From Cohnella baijiui (GTDB lineage Bacteria > Bacillota > Bacilli > Paenibacillales > Paenibacillaceae), in the NCBI RefSeq assembly GCF_020731285.1, contig NZ_JAJFOW010000012.1, forward strand, positions 62,001 to 126,000: DNA of 64,000 bases. Reading direction: 5' to 3'. The notes beneath the pieces are model-generated. The model saw only the letters and a list, made by a program, of their open reading frames with translations. It did no database searches and was not told the origin of the DNA. Below, piece after piece: positions 7,418 through 15,543 of this stretch; the first letter of the stretch is position 1, and the number at the start of each line of letters is the position of its first letter. The position numbers and the translations under genes were made by a program.

Positions 7418-8005
7418 TTGTCACCCAGAAAAGCCGTTGAGCATGAGCTGAGCAGACAAAGAATTCTTGATGCAGCAAGGGAGCAATTCGTGGAGCAAGG
7501 TTATCGCGATGTATCCATGCGTGGCATTGCAAAGCAACTGGGTTATTCGCCAGGGTCGCTTTATTATCATTTTCGCGAGAAGGCTGATTTGTTTAGTGCC
7601 ATGACGGCAGAAGAATTTCACAAACTAGACAATCTACTCGAAGAAGTGGTTAGCACTTCGCCAAACCCAGGACGTGAGCGGCTGGAGTTGATTTTTCTAT
7701 CCTTTATCCGATTCGGTCTGGAGAACAAACGGTCATTCGAACTGATGTTTTTGATTCAGGAGCCAGGGCTTGAAAGCTACACGTCGCAAGCAAAGATGGC
7801 CAGCTATGAGAATTTTACTCATGCAGTGATGGAATCGCTGCAAATGATCAACGTAGACCGGGCGAAAGATGTCCATTTGATCTGGGTGCTGTTTCTGTCG
7901 CTGCATGGTTTTGTCAGCTTTTATGTTCACAGTCCGCAAACGTATGAAGACGTTGCAAAGCTGGCCGACTTACATGTTCAATTATTACTCCGTGGACTGA
8001 CGTAA
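7418..8005 (+). CDS. TetR/AcrR family transcriptional regulator
   Basis: The 195-residue protein has the canonical N-terminal TetR helix-turn-helix (residues 10-57, RILDAAREQFVEQGYRDVSMRG and YSPGSLYYHFREKADLF) and an all-helical ligand-binding C-terminal domain. A TTG start at 7418 is used, since there is no better in-frame start. It is followed 45 bp later by a DUF2306 membrane protein, with a strong inverted repeat between the two. The simplest model is a regulator controlling itself and the membrane protein in response to an unknown compound. Confidence 0.92.
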   Translation: MSPRKAVEHELSRQRILDAAREQFVEQGYRDVSMRGIAKQLGYSPGSLYYHFREKADLFSAMTAEEFHKLDNLLEEVVSTSPNPGRERLELIFLSFIRFGLENKRSFELMFLIQEPGLESYTSQAKMASYENFTHAVMESLQMINVDRAKDVHLIWVLFLSLHGFVSFYVHSPQTYEDVAKLADLHVQLLLRGLT

Positions 8006-8017
8006 TTTTTTTAACTC

Positions 8018-8040
8018 TTAATTGAACAGTGATCAATTAA
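8018..8040. promoter_or_regulatory. Inverted repeat between the TetR and DUF2306 genes
   Basis: Arms TTAATTGA (8018-8025) and TCAATTAA (8033-8040) are perfectly complementary around a 7-nt centre. The location directly before the DUF2306 ribosome site fits a TetR operator; a weak RNA hairpin is the alternative. Confidence 0.5.
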
Positions 8041-8050
8041 TGAGAGGAGA

Positions 8051-8680
8051 GTGAAAATCAAAATGGGAAAAAAGATTTTTTGGGCACTCGTTATTGTTTT
8101 TGCATTTTCAATTGCGGGATATGCCATTGTTCAGTATGGCGTACTTAAAGCGAGTAATGCGGGACTCGTCGCTTTCAAACTGCAGAAACCGGACTTTGAA
8201 CTCACACCATGGGTCTATGTGTTGTACGTACATATTGTCACTGCCATATTTGCACTGATCATTGGACCTTTTCAAATTTTGATGAAGCCAACGAACGTAA
8301 GGAAGCGTCGGCACAGACGATTGGGGTATGTATATGTTATTTCGATTACAGTAAGCGGGATCGTGAGTGTGTATTTATCCCTTTTTGCTACGGGTGGTCG
8401 GATTGCTGGGCTTGGCTTCCTGTTGCTGGACGTATTGTGGGTGGGGACGACACTTACCTCGATGCGAAAAATTAGGGCCAAAGACATTCAAGCTCATAAA
8501 GCGTGGATGTTTCGCAGCTATTCGCTTACTTTTGCTGCTGTAACCCTCCGGCTCTGGTTGGCGCCGCTGGTTCTGATTTTTGGCGATTTTGAAGCGGGGT
8601 ATCGGGTTGTAGCTTGGGTTTGCTGGATTCCTAATCTGCTCGTCATAGAAGCGGTGATTCGTAAAAAAGGTTTACGATAG
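8051..8680 (+). CDS. DUF2306 family membrane protein
   Basis: The protein (209 residues from GTG 8051, or 205 from ATG 8063) has about six membrane helices. It carries the DUF2306 signature: a HRRLGYVYVI segment after the second or third helix and an AHKAWMFRSY histidine motif before the next helix pair. The family's function is not established. The ribosome site GAGGAG is very close to the GTG and rather far from the ATG, so the start is uncertain. It is probably controlled by the adjacent TetR protein. Confidence 0.85.
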   Translation: MKIKMGKKIFWALVIVFAFSIAGYAIVQYGVLKASNAGLVAFKLQKPDFELTPWVYVLYVHIVTAIFALIIGPFQILMKPTNVRKRRHRRLGYVYVISITVSGIVSVYLSLFATGGRIAGLGFLLLDVLWVGTTLTSMRKIRAKDIQAHKAWMFRSYSLTFAAVTLRLWLAPLVLIFGDFEAGYRVVAWVCWIPNLLVIEAVIRKKGLR

Positions 8681-8691
8681 CGGTATTTATT

Positions 8692-8733
8692 CAAAACTTG
8701 CAGCTTCAGAGAATGCGGGAACCGTATCACAAG
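8692..8733. repeat. Dispersed intergenic repeat, copy C (short)
   Basis: The segment AAAACTTGC...GAACCGTATCACAAGT recurs, with small changes, at 13848-13915 and 14845-14912. This copy lacks the hairpin that starts the other two. Confidence 0.45.
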
Positions 8734-8755
8734 TTTCTTCGTTCGTCATGTGTCC

Positions 8756-8823
8756 TTGACATTACAAAAAATACAAGCTATATTTTATACAAGTCACAAC
8801 TTATATAAATGAAAACTTGTATA
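8756..8823 (+). promoter_or_regulatory. Promoter with ArsR-type operators before the SRPBCC-ArsR operon
   Basis: TTGACA (8756-8761), a 17-bp spacer and TATATT (8779-8784) make a near-ideal promoter. Immediately downstream are TATACAAGT and ACTTATATA as an inverted pair around CACA, and another ACTTGTATAA ending at 8823. These AT-rich inverted repeats at the transcription start are typical ArsR/SmtB-family operators, so the co-transcribed ArsR protein is likely autorepressing. Confidence 0.65.
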
Positions 8824-8847
8824 ATGATTTGCGGAGGGAGATGAGTG

Positions 8848-9477
8848 ATGATGTTCAATTTAGAATCTTGTTTGGGAGCCGTAACCCGCACGGTGTCGGA
8901 GCTCGAGCGAGAGGGAAAGCCTGCCCGCAACGTTACACTGGAGCGCTCTTACGACACGACGCCGGACGATCTTTGGGATGCGATGACCAATCCGGAGCGA
9001 TTGCCTCGCTGGTTTGCGCCAGTCAGCGGTGAATTGAAGCTCGGCGGCCGGTATCAAATCGAGAATAACGCCGGCGGTATAATCACCGAATGTGTGCCAC
9101 CGCATTATTTCTCCGTGACCTGGGAATTCGCGGGCGGATTAAGCTGGGTCGAGCTTCGCTTAGCCGCTGAGGGGAATGACCGGTCCCGCTTGACGTTGTC
9201 TCATATTTGCCCGCTGGACGACCACTGGAACAAGTTTGGGCCGGGTGCGGTCGGTGTCGGCTGGGATCTAGCCTTGGTTGGGTTGGCGCTCCACCTTTCG
9301 GCGAGCGATACGGACCGTTTTGATGAAAATGCTTTTAGCGCCTCGAGTGAAGGAAAATCTTTCATGGCTGACTGCAGCGAGGACTGGCGGCGTGCGGCTG
9401 TTGCAGCCGGAGAGAATCCGTCCTGGGCCGAAGCCGCAGCGAAGTACGTCACGGCCTTCTACACGGGGAGCGAATGA
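8848..9477 (+). CDS. SRPBCC (AHSA1/Aha1-like) domain protein
   Basis: The 209-residue protein is an AHSA1-type START/Bet v1-like domain: residues 28-50 (RNVTLERSYDTTPDDLWDAMTNPERLPRWFAPV) are the classic opening. The C-terminus has an extra helical segment. Such domains bind hydrophobic ligands and are very often paired with an ArsR repressor, as here. Three starts are clustered at 8845-8851; ATG 8848 is 9 bp after GGAGGG. The stop overlaps the ArsR start (ATGA at 9474), so the two genes are translationally coupled. Confidence 0.9.
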   Translation: MMFNLESCLGAVTRTVSELEREGKPARNVTLERSYDTTPDDLWDAMTNPERLPRWFAPVSGELKLGGRYQIENNAGGIITECVPPHYFSVTWEFAGGLSWVELRLAAEGNDRSRLTLSHICPLDDHWNKFGPGAVGVGWDLALVGLALHLSASDTDRFDENAFSASSEGKSFMADCSEDWRRAAVAAGENPSWAEAAAKYVTAFYTGSE

Positions 9478-9803
9478 ACGCCTTCGACGTTCTCGGCGAT
9501 CCGGTACGGCGACGCATCTTGGTGCTGCTCGCGGAGAGCGAGCGACGTTCCGGCGATATTGTCGAGGTCATCCAACACGAGTTCGGCATTACACAAGCCG
9601 CCGTTTCGCAGCATCTTCGGGTTCTGCGGGACAACGGGTTCGCCCGCGTAAAGGTCGATGAGCAGCGCCGCATCTACTCGCTGGACGCCCAGCCGCTGCA
9701 AGAAGTCGACGATTGGCTCCATCGTTTTCGCTCCTTCTGGGAACCGAAGCTCAGCGCACTCGAAACAGAGATCGCTAGGGGCAAAAAGAAGCGGCAAAAC
9801 TAA
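9474..9803 (+). CDS. ArsR family transcriptional regulator
   Basis: This 109-residue winged-helix repressor contains DPVRRRILVLLAESERRSGDIV and ITQAAVSQHLRVLRDNGFARVKVDEQRRIYSL, the recognition helix and wing of the ArsR/SmtB fold. No cysteine metal-binding motif is present, so it is not a typical metal sensor. It overlaps the SRPBCC gene by 4 bp. Regulator/SRPBCC pairs of this kind are common in Bacillota and are presumed to sense or handle a small hydrophobic molecule. Confidence 0.93.
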   Translation: MNAFDVLGDPVRRRILVLLAESERRSGDIVEVIQHEFGITQAAVSQHLRVLRDNGFARVKVDEQRRIYSLDAQPLQEVDDWLHRFRSFWEPKLSALETEIARGKKKRQN

Positions 9804-9867
9804 CGGAACCTGATTCGATTTCGGTATCGGAAGCTTCATATACGTTATAAAAGGAGGAAGATTTACT

Positions 9868-10263
9868 ATGGATAAGGTGATACCTTTCTTAATGTTTCAA
9901 GATGGCAAGGCAGAAGAAGCGATGAACTTTTACACATCACTCATCGAGGATTCCGAAATTACAAGCATTGTTCGGTATGGAGCGAATGAAGCCGGAGATG
10001 AAGGAACCGTAATGCAGGCTACTTTTACATTAAAAGGGCAAGAATTTATGTGCATTGACAGTAATGTCAAACATAATTTTACCTTTACGCCTTCGTTCTC
10101 CATCTATGTTGCTTGCAGCACTGAGGAAGAAATCAAGGTGCTCTATGAGAAACTTAAAGAAGATAGACAAGCTCTGATGCCATTGGGTAATTATGGGTTC
10201 AGCAAAAAATTCGGTTGGCTGAATGACCGTTACGGAGTTTCATGGCAGCTTAACCTGATCTAA
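9868..10263 (+). CDS. VOC family protein (PhnB-like)
   Basis: The 131-residue protein opens with VIPFLMFQDGKAEEAMNFYTSLI and ends with KFGWLNDRYGVSWQLNL, the hallmark of the PhnB-like/3-demethylubiquinone-9 methyltransferase-like branch of the glyoxalase (VOC) fold. These proteins are cytoplasmic dimers; most members of this branch lack known activity. It has a good AAAGGAGG site 6-7 bp before ATG and stands alone after the ArsR gene. It is convergent with the MocR gene, with no clear terminator between. Confidence 0.9.
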   Translation: MDKVIPFLMFQDGKAEEAMNFYTSLIEDSEITSIVRYGANEAGDEGTVMQATFTLKGQEFMCIDSNVKHNFTFTPSFSIYVACSTEEEIKVLYEKLKEDRQALMPLGNYGFSKKFGWLNDRYGVSWQLNLI

Positions 10264-10312
10264 TTAACGGTTGTGTAGAAACATCTCAAGGTGACCTGCC
10301 GCTCTTCTACTT

Positions 10313-11692
10313 CTAAATCCAAGTAACGGCTGATCGGTTGAATTGGTTTGCACTTCTTTGATTCATTAACTCGTCGGCTGTCTGGCGGATGATTCGGATA
10401 CCGTCCTCAATCTCTTTTTCATTCGTGCGAATAATGCTGAGGCGCAAGCTGTTCGCGCTTTCCACACTAGGAAGGTAGCAATTCATCGTAGGAAAAACAT
10501 ACACATTCTTCTGATGAAGGGCCGCGGCCAGCTCCTCTGCCGCCAGATGATTAGGTAGCTCGAGTTGAGCAAATATACCGCCGGCCGATTTGCTTAGACG
10601 GAAACCCTCGTTCAAATCTCGGCTACATGCCTCCTGCAGTGCCTTCATTCGAATGCCATAGCGTTCCCTCGTCATGGCGGCGTGGCGCTGAAACAATCCG
10701 CTGCCCAGATGAATCTCCAATGCGGCTTGCGAAAGGGCGGACGTGCATAAATCGCTCGACGATTTGTACATCCGGAACAAAGTGATGAATGCTGCGGGAA
10801 GCACAGCGGCACCGAGTCGCAGGCCGGGCAGCATGATTTTGGAAAAGCTTCGGATGTAGACGACGCGGCCCGAATCATCATAGCTGCAGATGGGATCGGA
10901 TTTGCTGTCCGTTTCCAAGTCTGCAAGATAGTCGTCCTCTACAATATACACATCATATTTCTCCGCCATGGATGCGATTGCTTCTTTCTCCTGACGGGAC
11001 AAACTGGTTCCAAGCGGGTTGTGGTATCGGGGAACCGTATAAAAAAACTTAATGGAGTTGTTCCGAAAATGCCGTTCCAGTTCATCAAGGTCGAGGCCTG
11101 ATTCCGATCGGGCAATTCCGATTGCGGTTGCCCCGAGGAGGCTCAATAATTTCAACATTCCGGCATAACAAGGCTGTTCGACCAAGATGGCCGACTTCCC
11201 GTTCGGGAACGGCATGGAGGCAAGCAAGTGAAGAGCTTGTTGGGCGCCGGAGACGACGCAGATCCGTTCCGGTCCGGCAAAAACTTGCGAGGCTGCCAGG
11301 TGCCGGGATATAGCCTCGCGTAGAGATGGAAATCCGAGCGGATCGCCGTATGTAAAAAGGCGATCCCCATACAGCTGTACCGCCCGGTTTAACCCGTGCT
11401 GAATTTCTTCATAGGGGATCATACCGGGATCCGGAGCAGCCACGGCAAAATTGATCTGCCCTTCCGGCCGATCCTCAGACTTGGAGGAACGAACAATCAC
11501 GTAGTGGCCACTCTTCGGTACCGAATAAATCAGGTGTTCCTTTTCCAACTCATCGATGGCTCGGATTACGGTGTTTCTGCTGCACCCCCATTGTATACTG
11601 AGCTCTCGGATGGACGGCAATTTACCGCCAGGCTTGATCGACCCATTGTTAATCTGCTGTTTTAGATCGTCCTTCACATTCTCGTACTTCAT
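10313..11692 (-). CDS. MocR/PdxR-type regulator: GntR winged helix fused to a PLP-dependent aminotransferase domain
   Basis: The 459-residue protein has an N-terminal GntR winged helix (residues 1-70, LPSIRELSIQWGCSRNTVIRAIDELEKE) joined by a linker to a fold-type-I aminotransferase domain. The PLP-lysine motif is YIRSFSKIMLPGLRLG (lysine near residue 283). MocR proteins use PLP or an aldimine as effector; members control PLP synthesis, GABA use or transporters. It diverges from a GNAT acetyltransferase gene with a 114-bp shared promoter region, so that gene is a possible target. Confidence 0.92.
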   Translation of the reverse strand: MKYENVKDDLKQQINNGSIKPGGKLPSIRELSIQWGCSRNTVIRAIDELEKEHLIYSVPKSGHYVIVRSSKSEDRPEGQINFAVAAPDPGMIPYEEIQHGLNRAVQLYGDRLFTYGDPLGFPSLREAISRHLAASQVFAGPERICVVSGAQQALHLLASMPFPNGKSAILVEQPCYAGMLKLLSLLGATAIGIARSESGLDLDELERHFRNNSIKFFYTVPRYHNPLGTSLSRQEKEAIASMAEKYDVYIVEDDYLADLETDSKSDPICSYDDSGRVVYIRSFSKIMLPGLRLGAAVLPAAFITLFRMYKSSSDLCTSALSQAALEIHLGSGLFQRHAAMTRERYGIRMKALQEACSRDLNEGFRLSKSAGGIFAQLELPNHLAAEELAAALHQKNVYVFPTMNCYLPSVESANSLRLSIIRTNEKEIEDGIRIIRQTADELMNQRSANQFNRSAVTWI

Positions 11693-11806
11693 GATCTATC
11701 CACCCCAATCTGTATGGGTATAGTCGCAAAATAATTCATTTTTCGCTCCAAACTGTTCCCATTATACTAAACGCATGACGTATCGTGAACGATTGGAGGT
11801 ATACAG

Positions 11807-12244
11807 ATGGAGTGGATTCATGATTGCCTGCCTTACAGAATCAGTGACAGCGTGGAAGAGCTGCAGCCGGATGTGATCCTTGCCTTATTGAAGAGCAGTT
11901 ACTGGGCTGCGGAACGGTCGGAAGAAACCGTTAGGAATAGCTGGAAAGAATCGCTTTGTCTCGGCGTTTACAGCGCGGGCGGGCTTCAAGTAGGCTTCAT
12001 GCGGGTTGTAACGGATGGGGCAACCTTTTCCTGGCTGTGCGACGTGATCGTCGACACGGAACATCGCGGAAAAGGACTTGGCAAATGGATGATGGCTGTG
12101 TTGGTCGACCATCCTCGCATTCGCCATACGTCTATTTATCTCGGTACTCGTGACGCGCATGGACTCTATGAGAAGTACGGCTTCGTACGACGGGAAATGA
12201 TGGTTCGCAGTACGGCTCGACACCTATCGAATAACGATGGTTGA
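11807..12244 (+). CDS. GNAT family N-acetyltransferase
   Basis: The 145-residue protein has the GNAT core: FSWLCDVIVDTEHRGKGLGKWMM carries the acetyl-CoA pyrophosphate-binding loop (R/Q-x-x-G-x-G/A), and YLGTRDAHGLYEKYGFVRREMM is the C-terminal motif B. The substrate is unknown. ATG 11807 has GGAGG about 7-8 bp upstream. It is divergent from the MocR regulator and convergent with the methyltransferase gene at 12256. Confidence 0.9.
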   Translation: MEWIHDCLPYRISDSVEELQPDVILALLKSSYWAAERSEETVRNSWKESLCLGVYSAGGLQVGFMRVVTDGATFSWLCDVIVDTEHRGKGLGKWMMAVLVDHPRIRHTSIYLGTRDAHGLYEKYGFVRREMMVRSTARHLSNNDG

Positions 12245-12255
12245 GCTACCGTATC

Positions 12256-13056
12256 CTATAGCTTTCTTGCCTTGATTACAAAAGTTACAGGAAGCATCTT
12301 TGCTTTTTTTGCAAAATCGCTGTCATTCATCAATTCATCATCGGATTGCTCAACCATTTGCTCAATGGCAAATCCCGCTTTTGCCAACGCATTCACATAG
12401 GTGGATAGTTTACGGTCCGATAAGGTTAGCGTACTCTCGTCAAGAGTTACCGAATACCAGGATTCATCGAAATAACGTTTTTTAAAAACAAGCCTATTAT
12501 TCTCTGCAACAACGCATTTGTGTATAGGGTGAGACCAACTGAAAATAAATATGCCGTCTTTTTTTAGGTAAGAAGCAATCCGGTAAAAAGTACCCTCAAG
12601 GTCGGTTGTCCAGCCTATGGCATATACCGAATAAACAAAGTCGAAATAATCTTCCGGTATGCCGCACTTTTCTTCCATGGGAGAACAGATTAATTTGGCT
12701 GAGAGACCGCACGCCGTCAAATGTTGCCTCGTCTTTTCAATTTGGTTTTCCGATAAATCTATACCCCATAATTCAGATGCTTTGCGTTCCCCGTGATATT
12801 GCAAAGATTCACCGCTTCCACAGCCGATCTCCAGCATCCTTTTCCCGGAGACATCGCCAAAAAGCTGGCATGTTTCTTCTGAGACAAATGCTCCATAACG
12901 AGGAAGTGCGGTTGCTCCTAAAATATCATTTCCTTTTGTATCCCAAAATAAGCTGTTTGTTTGATGAACAGCATTCTTATCCATGTCGACCGAGATGGCG
13001 ACGCCAGCCTCGCCAGCGCCTATAATGTTTGTTCGATAAACCGAATTTTTGTCCAT
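12256..13056 (-). CDS. Class I SAM-dependent methyltransferase with a duplicated N-terminal motif
   Basis: The 266-residue protein has the Rossmann-like methyltransferase core, with motif I LEIGCGSGESLQY near residues 78-90 and GIDLSENQIEKTRQHL after it. The ATG at 13056 is preferred over a longer frame because GGGGAG lies about 8 bp upstream. The start is unusual: MDKNSVYRTN (residues 1-10) is repeated as MDKNAVHQTN (25-34), separated by a short glycine/alanine-rich stretch. Relatives I know begin at the second copy, so an insertion/duplication of about 72 bp extended the N-terminus. Substrate unknown. Confidence 0.88.
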   Translation of the reverse strand: MDKNSVYRTNIIGAGEAGVAISVDMDKNAVHQTNSLFWDTKGNDILGATALPRYGAFVSEETCQLFGDVSGKRMLEIGCGSGESLQYHGERKASELWGIDLSENQIEKTRQHLTACGLSAKLICSPMEEKCGIPEDYFDFVYSVYAIGWTTDLEGTFYRIASYLKKDGIFIFSWSHPIHKCVVAENNRLVFKKRYFDESWYSVTLDESTLTLSDRKLSTYVNALAKAGFAIEQMVEQSDDELMNDSDFAKKAKMLPVTFVIKARKL

Positions 13057-13280
13057 GTAGACACGCTCCCCAAATATAAATAATAGGAACCTTAACCCCA
13101 AAAATAATATACCATTTTTTATGAGCAGAAATTGTCGGCAATCCTATACCGCTGCAAGCTCCTTTCGCATTTTTGAGTCTTCGACATGTTCGATCACTTT
13201 ACCCGGGTGACCCCTCGAAAAAGGAGCTAGGTGCTAGTTGACGAATAGGATATAAGCCGATTTAAGATGGAGGGCTTTAG

Positions 13281-13835
13281 ATGAAAGTAATCATTGGAGC
13301 AGGAAGGACAAGCTATGACGGGTGGCTCAGTACACAAGAGGATGAGTTGAATCTCCTTTCTAAAGAAAGTTGGAGCAGGTTATTTGAACCGGAGATGGTT
13401 GATGCCCTATTGGCTGAGCACGTATGGGAACACTTAACTTACGAAGAGGGGATTATGGCTGCGAAGCATTGTTTTGAATTTTTAAAACCCGGCGGGTATA
13501 TACGTTGTGCAGTTCCAGATAAGAATTTTCGTAACGATTGGTATCAACAGATGGTTCAAGTCGGTGGTCCTGGACCAGCGGATCATCCGGCGGCGTCTCA
13601 TAAAATCGTTTATGATGCAAAAACCTTCGTACAAGTATTTAAAACCGCAGGGTTTGAAGTATCATTGTTAGAATATTGTGATGAACATGGGGATTTTCAT
13701 TATACCTATTGGAACGAAGCGGACGGGAAAATAGGAAGATCTTTTCGCTTTGATACAAGGAATTCCACCGATAAACTGGGCATGGTCTCTATCATTGTTG
13801 ATGCAAAAAAACCGTTGATCATCAAAAGCAAGTAA
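13281..13835 (+). CDS. Predicted SAM-dependent methyltransferase, short form
   Basis: The 184-residue protein resembles the short predicted methyltransferases that begin with K-iiGAG-t-DGW and contain AEHVWEHLTYEEG and FLKPGGYIRCAVPD, i.e. motif I at the very N-terminus and motifs post-II/III in the middle. A histidine-rich FHYTYWNEADGKIG segment near the C-terminus is also seen in these proteins. The likely role is methylation of a small molecule or a surface sugar, which is inferred only. ATG 13281 follows GGAGGG by about 8 bp. Confidence 0.8.
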   Translation: MKVIIGAGRTSYDGWLSTQEDELNLLSKESWSRLFEPEMVDALLAEHVWEHLTYEEGIMAAKHCFEFLKPGGYIRCAVPDKNFRNDWYQQMVQVGGPGPADHPAASHKIVYDAKTFVQVFKTAGFEVSLLEYCDEHGDFHYTYWNEADGKIGRSFRFDTRNSTDKLGMVSIIVDAKKPLIIKSK

Positions 13836-13847
13836 GGCGAGCTCATA

Positions 13848-13915
13848 GGGGCTATCCTGCAAAGGATGGCCCTAAAACTTGCCGTTACAGACAGCGCGGA
13901 GAACCGTATCACAAG
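13848..13915. repeat. Dispersed intergenic repeat, copy A, with terminator-like hairpin
   Basis: A GGCTATCCT-GCAA-AGGATGGCC hairpin is followed by a 45-bp tail (AAAACTTGCCGTTACAGAC to CCGTATCACAAGT) that recurs at 14845-14912 and, without the hairpin, at 8692-8733. The hairpin can terminate the methyltransferase gene. The tail overlaps the stop codon of the MarR fragment on the other strand. Confidence 0.55.
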
Positions 13916-14076
13916 TACTTTGTTCTTTCCGCCAGCTTCGTAATCGACTCCATGTCTTGATCGGTCAATTGATCAAGAAAATGTTTGCGTATGGCCTTGG
14001 AGACGATGGGACGGGCATCATCCAATGCCGACTTTCCAACGGTAGTGATGATGACTTGAACACCGCGATCTGTGTC
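13909..14076 (-). pseudogene. C-terminal fragment of a MarR family regulator
   Basis: The minus strand reads DTDRGVQVIITTVGKSAL... and ends ...SITKLAERTKYL stop. This is the wing (D-x-DRx--v-iT--G) and dimerisation helix of a MarR protein. The N-terminal half is missing: at about 14073 the sequence changes to an alpha/beta-hydrolase on the other strand. It is therefore a remnant created by the same deletion that cut the hydrolase gene. Confidence 0.75.
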
Positions 14077-14839
14077 GTTGGACGGCTACGGTCCGTTAGT
14101 CGACTATTGGGCTGCTCATGGCTTTGTGGTCATTCAACCCACCCATCTCGATTCGAGAACACTGAATCTACCTCCTGACGATCCCCGTACACCACTGATC
14201 TGGCGTTTCCGCGTGGAAGACCTGAAGCTCATCCTGGACCAACTTGATCTTATTGAAGCTTCCGTTCCAGGCCTTAGCGGACGTCTCGACCGAGGTCGTA
14301 TCGCCGCAGCCGGACACTCGTGGGGAGGCCAAACGGTCAGTATGCTGCTCGGCGCACGCGTCCTCGATGCCCACGGCGAACCGGGAGAGGACATGTCCGA
14401 CTCGCGTATCAAGGCGGGCGTATTGCTTGCCACGACCGGACTGGGTGGGGCTGACTTGACTCCGTTCGCGGCAGAGCACTTCCCATTTATGAATCCAAGC
14501 TTCTCCGACATGAGGACGCCGACCCTGGTGGTGGCGGGGGATCATGACCAATCCCTGCTGTCCACCCGGGGGCCGGACTGGTTCACCGACCCCTATTTCC
14601 TGAGTCCGGGCAGCAAGAGCCTGCTCACCCTCTATGGGGCAGAACACTCTTTTGGCGGAATTGCCGGGTACAGCGTCGCGGAAACGACGGACGAGAACCC
14701 CGAACGAGTTGCTTTGCTCCGGCAGCTCACATGGTCTTACCTTCGCGATGCGCTCCATCTCGACGATTCCAGCTGGCCGACAGCCCGGAAAGCTCTGGGG
14801 GAGGGCGCCAATCCGTTAGGTCGCATCGAATCCAAGTAA
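14072..14839 (+). pseudogene. Alpha/beta-hydrolase (chlorophyllase/PET-hydrolase-like), N-terminally truncated
   Basis: The 255-codon frame begins inside the fold at SLDGYGPLVDYWAAHGFVVIQPTH; the preceding strands and the oxyanion-hole motif normally found before it are missing. The nucleophile motif GHSWGG (Ser near residue 88), an Asp in the VVAGDHDQ loop and a His in GAEHSFGG are all intact. A GTG at 14072 has no ribosome site. Position and the adjoining MarR remnant show that a deletion fused the two. It may be non-functional even though the catalytic triad is complete. Confidence 0.8.
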
Positions 14840-14844
14840 GAGAA

Positions 14845-14912
14845 AGGGCCATCCCGCAAAAGGATGGCCCTAAAACTCGCCGATACAGACAGAGCGGAGA
14901 ACCGTGTCATAA
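14845..14912. repeat. Dispersed intergenic repeat, copy B, with terminator hairpin
   Basis: GGGCCATCC-CGCAAA-AGGATGGCCC forms a stable hairpin just after the hydrolase stop. The following tail matches copy A (AAAACTCGCCGATACAGAC to ACCGTGTCAT). Confidence 0.6.
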
Positions 14913-14935
14913 AAGACGATTTTGAATGTGATTTC

Positions 14936-14965
14936 TTGACGATCAATAAGTTTACATACTAAACT
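14936..14965 (+). promoter_or_regulatory. Promoter and MarR operator half, upstream of the MarR gene
   Basis: TTGACG (14936-14941) is a plausible -35. ATACTAAACT at 14956-14965 overlaps the -10 region. The exact reverse complement, AGTTTAGTAT, occurs at 15440-15449 before the next gene. The MarR ATG follows 6 bp after the element with no ribosome site, so the message may be leaderless. Confidence 0.55.
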
Positions 14966-14971
14966 AAAAAT

Positions 14972-15424
14972 ATGAATAATAACAGATCGCAATCTGACGC
15001 TATGAATAGTGGAAGCCGCAGTCTTGGCCGATTGTTTCTGCAACTAAAACGGCTCGAACGCCAGCCTCAAAACTTTGGGAATGCTGGAGCTATAACGCCA
15101 AGTGAAATTCATACGATCGAGGGGATTGGTTACGATGGAGCCATTCTTATGAACGAGCTCGCCACCCGTCTTGGGGTTACGAAGGGTGCAGTTTCGCAGC
15201 TTATTGTACGTTTGGAGGCGAAACATTTGGTGACGCGTTCGCCATATCCACACGATTCGAGAGCCACTTTGATTTCACTTACCGAAAAAGGGAAGGAAGC
15301 TTATAAGGCTCACGAGGAGATGCATATCCAATTTTATGATCAGCTTCGCTCTCAGTTGAGCCAACAGGAAATTGAAATATTCGAAAAATGCATTGAAAAA
15401 TTAAATGATGTTCTACAGCAATAA
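14972..15424 (+). CDS. MarR family transcriptional regulator
   Basis: The 150-residue protein has a winged helix with LATRLGVTKGAVSQLIVRLEAKHLV and the wing SPYPHDSRATLISLTEKGK, typical of MarR. It is followed 119 bp later by a saccharopine-dehydrogenase-like gene that carries the same 10-bp motif in its promoter, so this protein probably controls both genes. There is no Shine-Dalgarno sequence before ATG 14972 and the promoter is immediately adjacent. Confidence 0.92.
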   Translation: MNNNRSQSDAMNSGSRSLGRLFLQLKRLERQPQNFGNAGAITPSEIHTIEGIGYDGAILMNELATRLGVTKGAVSQLIVRLEAKHLVTRSPYPHDSRATLISLTEKGKEAYKAHEEMHIQFYDQLRSQLSQQEIEIFEKCIEKLNDVLQQ

Positions 15425-15439
15425 AAAAATTTATCACTT

Positions 15440-15449
15440 AGTTTAGTAT
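15440..15449 (+). promoter_or_regulatory. Second MarR operator motif
   Basis: AGTTTAGTAT is the reverse complement of the motif at 14956-14965. It lies between a TTATCA (15431) and TACTAT (15453), a weak promoter with a 16-bp spacer, in front of the saccharopine-dehydrogenase-like gene. Confidence 0.55.
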
Positions 15450-15543
15450 CTATACTATTTAAAAGAGCCCGTGTTCGGTTTTAGAGTCATGGTCTGTCTG
15501 GCCGGTAATGTAAGATTAGGGCGAACAAACGGAGGAAAGAAAT

